Shown piece after piece: positions 61,482-64,000 of a stretch of 64,000 bases of DNA. This stretch comes from Candidatus Merdivicinus intestinigallinarum (lineage in GTDB: Bacteria; Bacillota; Clostridia; Oscillospirales; Ruminococcaceae). The DNA is taken from NCBI GenBank assembly GCA_018713335.1, contig DVOW01000012.1, forward strand, positions 1 through 64,000. Direction: 5' to 3'. Both the position numbers and the translations under genes were made by a program. The notes beneath the pieces are model-generated. The model did no database searches. It had not been told where the DNA came from and saw only the letters and a program-made list of their open reading frames with translations. Numbering within the stretch: position 1 is the stretch's first letter; every line of letters begins with the position of its first letter.

Positions 61482-63410
61482 ATGCCGAAAATCAACGTGC
61501 TGCCGGGGGCGGTTTCGGAGCTCATCGCCGCAGGCGAGGTCATTGAGCGCCCGGCTTCCATTGTGAAGGAACTGGTGGAAAACTCCATCGACGCCGGGGC
61601 CTCCACCATTACGGTGGAGCTGCAGAACGGCGGCGTCCGGTACCTGCGGATCACCGACAACGGCTGCGGCATCTCGGCGGAGGACGCGCCCGTGGCCTTC
61701 CTGCGCCACGCCACCAGCAAGGTGCGGACGGCGGAGGACCTGGATTCCATCGGGACCTTGGGCTTCCGAGGGGAGGCATTGGCCTCCATCGCCGCTGTTT
61801 CCCATGTGGAAATGCTGACCCGGACGGCGGAATCGGAAACCGGCGTGCGGGTGGAGATCTCCGCTTCGGAGGTGGAAAGCGTCACCGAGGCCGGATGCCC
61901 TGTAGGGACCACCATTGTGGTGCGGGACGTCTTTTACAATGTCCCGGCCAGGCTCAAATTCCTCAAAAAGGATGTGTCCGAAGCCAACGCCGTGGAGAAC
62001 ATCCTGGAAAAAATCGCCCTTTCCCACCCGGAAATCTCCTTTAAGTTTGTCCGGGACGGCCGCCAGGCCTTCCACACTCCCGGGGACGGCCAGCTCTTAA
62101 GCGTTGTCTACACCATTTTCGGCCGGGAATTTTCCCAAAACCTCCTGCCGGTGGATTACGAGTTGGGGGGCGTGCATGTCACCGGTTACACCGGGAAGCC
62201 CATGTACAGCCGTCCCAACCGCACCATGCAGCACTTTTTCGTCAACGGCCGCTACACCAAGACCCGGACCGGCGGCGTGGCTTTGGAGGAGGCCTACCGT
62301 TCCTCCATGATGACCGGGAAATTCCCCGCCTGCGTTTTGGACATCCGCCTGCCCTGCAATATGGTGGACGTGAACGTCCACCCGGCCAAAATCGAGGTGC
62401 GGTTTGTCAGCGAGAAGGCGGTTTTCGACGCCGTTTACTTTGCCGTCAAAGGGGCCATCGCCCTGGGCAACCAGATTGCCCCCCAGGAAAAACCGCCGGA
62501 ACCGGTTCAAAAAAAGGCTTCCGTGAATCCCTTGGCCCAATTTTCGGTGCAGGAAGGGGAACAGCAGCTCTTTTCCGCCCCCATTTTGGAGGAAAAAGCG
62601 CCGGATGCCCCTACGGAGAAGCCGCCGGAGCCGGCTTTGGAGGAACCACCCGCCATACCGCCGGAAAAACAGCGGGAAATCTACCAAAAACCCATGGTGG
62701 CCGACGAACCGGTTTACCATGCGGGGACACGATCCGCTGAGCCCAGCGCCCCCGCAGACAGCCGGTGGGATGTGGAACCGGAGGAGGAGCCCGCCCCGGA
62801 ACCGGCTCCGGAGCAAGCCGTTCCGCAGCCCAAACGCCAGTACCGCATCCGGGTGCTGGGGGAACTCTTCTCCACCTATATCGCGGCCCAGATTGACGAC
62901 ACCTTCGCCCTCATTGACAAGCACGCCGCCCACGAGAGGATACTTTATAACCAGCTGAAGGAAAGGCAGGACGGCTTGGAAAAGCAGTACCTTCTTACGG
63001 CGCTGACCGTCACCCTTTCCCGGGCGGAGCATGAGGCGGCTTTGGAAAGATTGGATACCCTTTCCAGGCTGGGATTTTTGGCGGAGGACTTCGGCGGAAA
63101 CGCCATGGTGCTCCGGGCCGTCCCGGCGGTGGCGGCGTCCTCCGGGCCCAAAGAGATGTTTTTAGAGGTGGTTTCCTCCTTGTCCCAGATGCGGAAAAAG
63201 GAGCTGCCGGAGGTGGTGGAGGACATCCTCCACCGCATCGCCTGCCGCAGCGCCGTCAAAGGCGGCGACCAGAACAGCCCCGAGGAGCTGAAACGCTTAG
63301 TGGAAACCGTCTGCCAGGATGAAAACGTCCGGTTCTGCCCCCATGGCCGTCCGGTCATCATCCAGTATTCCCGGTCCGATTTGGAAAAGCTCTTTGGCCG
63401 GATTCAGTAG
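61482..63410 (+). CDS. mutL: DNA mismatch repair protein MutL
   Basis: MutL couples MutS to strand removal. The 642-residue protein has the GHKL ATPase motifs SELIAAGEVIERPASIVKEL, ITDNGCGIS and GTLGFRGEALASI, a Pro/Glu-rich linker at about 340-450, and a C-terminal dimer domain. Endonuclease-type motifs are present: IACRS, CPHGRP and a final FGRI. The main metal motif reads DKHAAHERILYN (479-490), where many nicking MutL proteins have DQHA-x2-E-x4-E, so the last Glu is Asn here. AGGAGG precedes the ATG. Confidence 0.96.
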   Translation: MPKINVLPGAVSELIAAGEVIERPASIVKELVENSIDAGASTITVELQNGGVRYLRITDNGCGISAEDAPVAFLRHATSKVRTAEDLDSIGTLGFRGEALASIAAVSHVEMLTRTAESETGVRVEISASEVESVTEAGCPVGTTIVVRDVFYNVPARLKFLKKDVSEANAVENILEKIALSHPEISFKFVRDGRQAFHTPGDGQLLSVVYTIFGREFSQNLLPVDYELGGVHVTGYTGKPMYSRPNRTMQHFFVNGRYTKTRTGGVALEEAYRSSMMTGKFPACVLDIRLPCNMVDVNVHPAKIEVRFVSEKAVFDAVYFAVKGAIALGNQIAPQEKPPEPVQKKASVNPLAQFSVQEGEQQLFSAPILEEKAPDAPTEKPPEPALEEPPAIPPEKQREIYQKPMVADEPVYHAGTRSAEPSAPADSRWDVEPEEEPAPEPAPEQAVPQPKRQYRIRVLGELFSTYIAAQIDDTFALIDKHAAHERILYNQLKERQDGLEKQYLLTALTVTLSRAEHEAALERLDTLSRLGFLAEDFGGNAMVLRAVPAVAASSGPKEMFLEVVSSLSQMRKKELPEVVEDILHRIACRSAVKGGDQNSPEELKRLVETVCQDENVRFCPHGRPVIIQYSRSDLEKLFGRIQ

Positions 63411-63420
63411 GAGGGAAGGA

Positions 63421-64000
63421 ATGGAACAGTCAAAGATCCCGGTCATCGCCGTTTTGGGCCCCACAGCCTCCGGCAAAACCGCCCTTTCCATCGCCCTGGC
63501 CAAGGAACTGGGCGGGGAGGTGGTTTCCGCCGATTCCATGCAGATCTACCGGGGCATGGATATTGCCACCGCAAAGCCGACGGAAGAAGAAATGGACGAG
63601 GTGCCTCATCATTTGATCGGCTATGTGGGGCCGGAGGAGCCCTACAGCCTGGGCCGGTACGCCGCCGACGCCCACGCCGCCATTGCGGATGTGCATAGCC
63701 GGGGCAGGCTGCCCATCCTCTGCGGCGGCACCGGGCTTTATATGGATACGGTGCTGGACAACCGGGACATCGGCGAAACCGGCAGCGACCCGGCCATCCG
63801 GGCGGAGCTTTCCGGCCTGGCCAAAGAACGGGGAGGGGAATACCTGCTTTCCGTCCTCCGGGAATTTGACCCGGAAACCGCCGCTGCCCTCCATGCCAAC
63901 AATCTCCCCCGGATCATCCGGGCCATTGAGGTGTACCGCCTTTCCGGCGTCACCATGTCCGAACTGCAAAGGAAAAGCCGGGAAACCCCGGAACGGTACC
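63421..64000 (+). CDS. miaA: tRNA dimethylallyltransferase MiaA, cut by window end
   Basis: MiaA adds the dimethylallyl group to A37 of tRNAs that read U-starting codons, making the substrate of MiaB. The 193 residues present show the P-loop VLGPTASGKTALS, DSMQIYRGMDIATAKP, PHHLIGY and GGTGLYMDTVL. About 110 more residues would be expected beyond the window. AGGAGGGAAGGA precedes the ATG, ten bases after mutL. Confidence 0.95.
   Translation, partial: MEQSKIPVIAVLGPTASGKTALSIALAKELGGEVVSADSMQIYRGMDIATAKPTEEEMDEVPHHLIGYVGPEEPYSLGRYAADAHAAIADVHSRGRLPILCGGTGLYMDTVLDNRDIGETGSDPAIRAELSGLAKERGGEYLLSVLREFDPETAAALHANNLPRIIRAIEVYRLSGVTMSELQRKSRETPERY

Overview
The window looks like a chromosomal segment of a GC-rich, Gram-positive, spore-forming Clostridia, probably in or near Oscillospirales/Ruminococcaceae. 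The grounds are the protein families (SigI/RsgI, SpoIID, CotH, Clostridia-type LexA, RecD2, YlbF, ECF transporter S component), Gram-positive lipoprotein signals, strong AGGAGG ribosome sites with some TTG/GTG starts, a CIRCE operator and an S-box riboswitch. I see no rRNA, tRNA, CRISPR array, phage structural gene or transposase. Coding is dense and mostly housekeeping.

Layout. 0.3-4.3 kb: an ECF-like sigma factor with a membrane partner, then clpB under a perfect CIRCE operator. 4.3-9.3 kb: a MarR regulator divergent from a HEAT-repeat protein, a CopZ-like metal-binding protein, two uroporphyrinogen-decarboxylase-fold proteins and a secreted wall-binding-repeat protein. 9.3-15 kb: feoAB, a PrsA/SurA-like lipoprotein, VanZ and a third URO-D-fold protein. 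15.0-21.1 kb, all on the minus strand: sigI, rsgI, an acidic repeat lipoprotein, VTC, DUF4956, CotH. 21.6-27.2 kb: coaX with its likely pantothenate transporter, GntR, comF, lexA, two TrkA-type proteins and a VTT membrane protein. 27.4-33.6 kb: SAM-I riboswitch-metK, a paralogous pair of Cys-rich membrane proteins, recD2. 34-37.6 kb: a CBS/CorC membrane protein, a polysaccharide deacetylase and SpoIID. 37.7-52.3 kb: citrate synthase, a lipoprotein and a two-component system, DUF1385-prmC, recA-recX, rimO-pgsA-cysE-cysS, a PfkB kinase and a VanY-type carboxypeptidase. 52.3-55.5 kb: an AT-rich gap, a broken reading frame and a GH38 alpha-mannosidase that look acquired. 55.5-64 kb: miaB-ylbF-mutS-(insert)-mutL-miaA, the last cut by the window end.

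The most unusual locus is 15.0-21.1 kb. SigI and an RsgI anti-sigma factor with a long poly-acidic exterior tail are followed by a lipoprotein that repeats the RsgI juxtamembrane domain and then carries nine 15-residue Asp/Asn/Tyr/Thr repeats. That lipoprotein is joined to VTC (polyphosphate-polymerase fold), DUF4956 and a CotH-type kinase. Two matching promoter-like sites, ACCCCG-N18-CGTATTC, lie before sigI and before the lipoprotein, so the second four-gene unit appears to be the SigI regulon. I infer an envelope-sensing system that makes and perhaps phosphorylates an acidic surface protein.

The second notable locus is mutS. Its last 186 bases are present twice, flanking a 372-base AT-rich insert. 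The two copies differ at seven positions, all synonymous or stop-for-stop, which suggests exchange with a related mutS allele and not simple decay.
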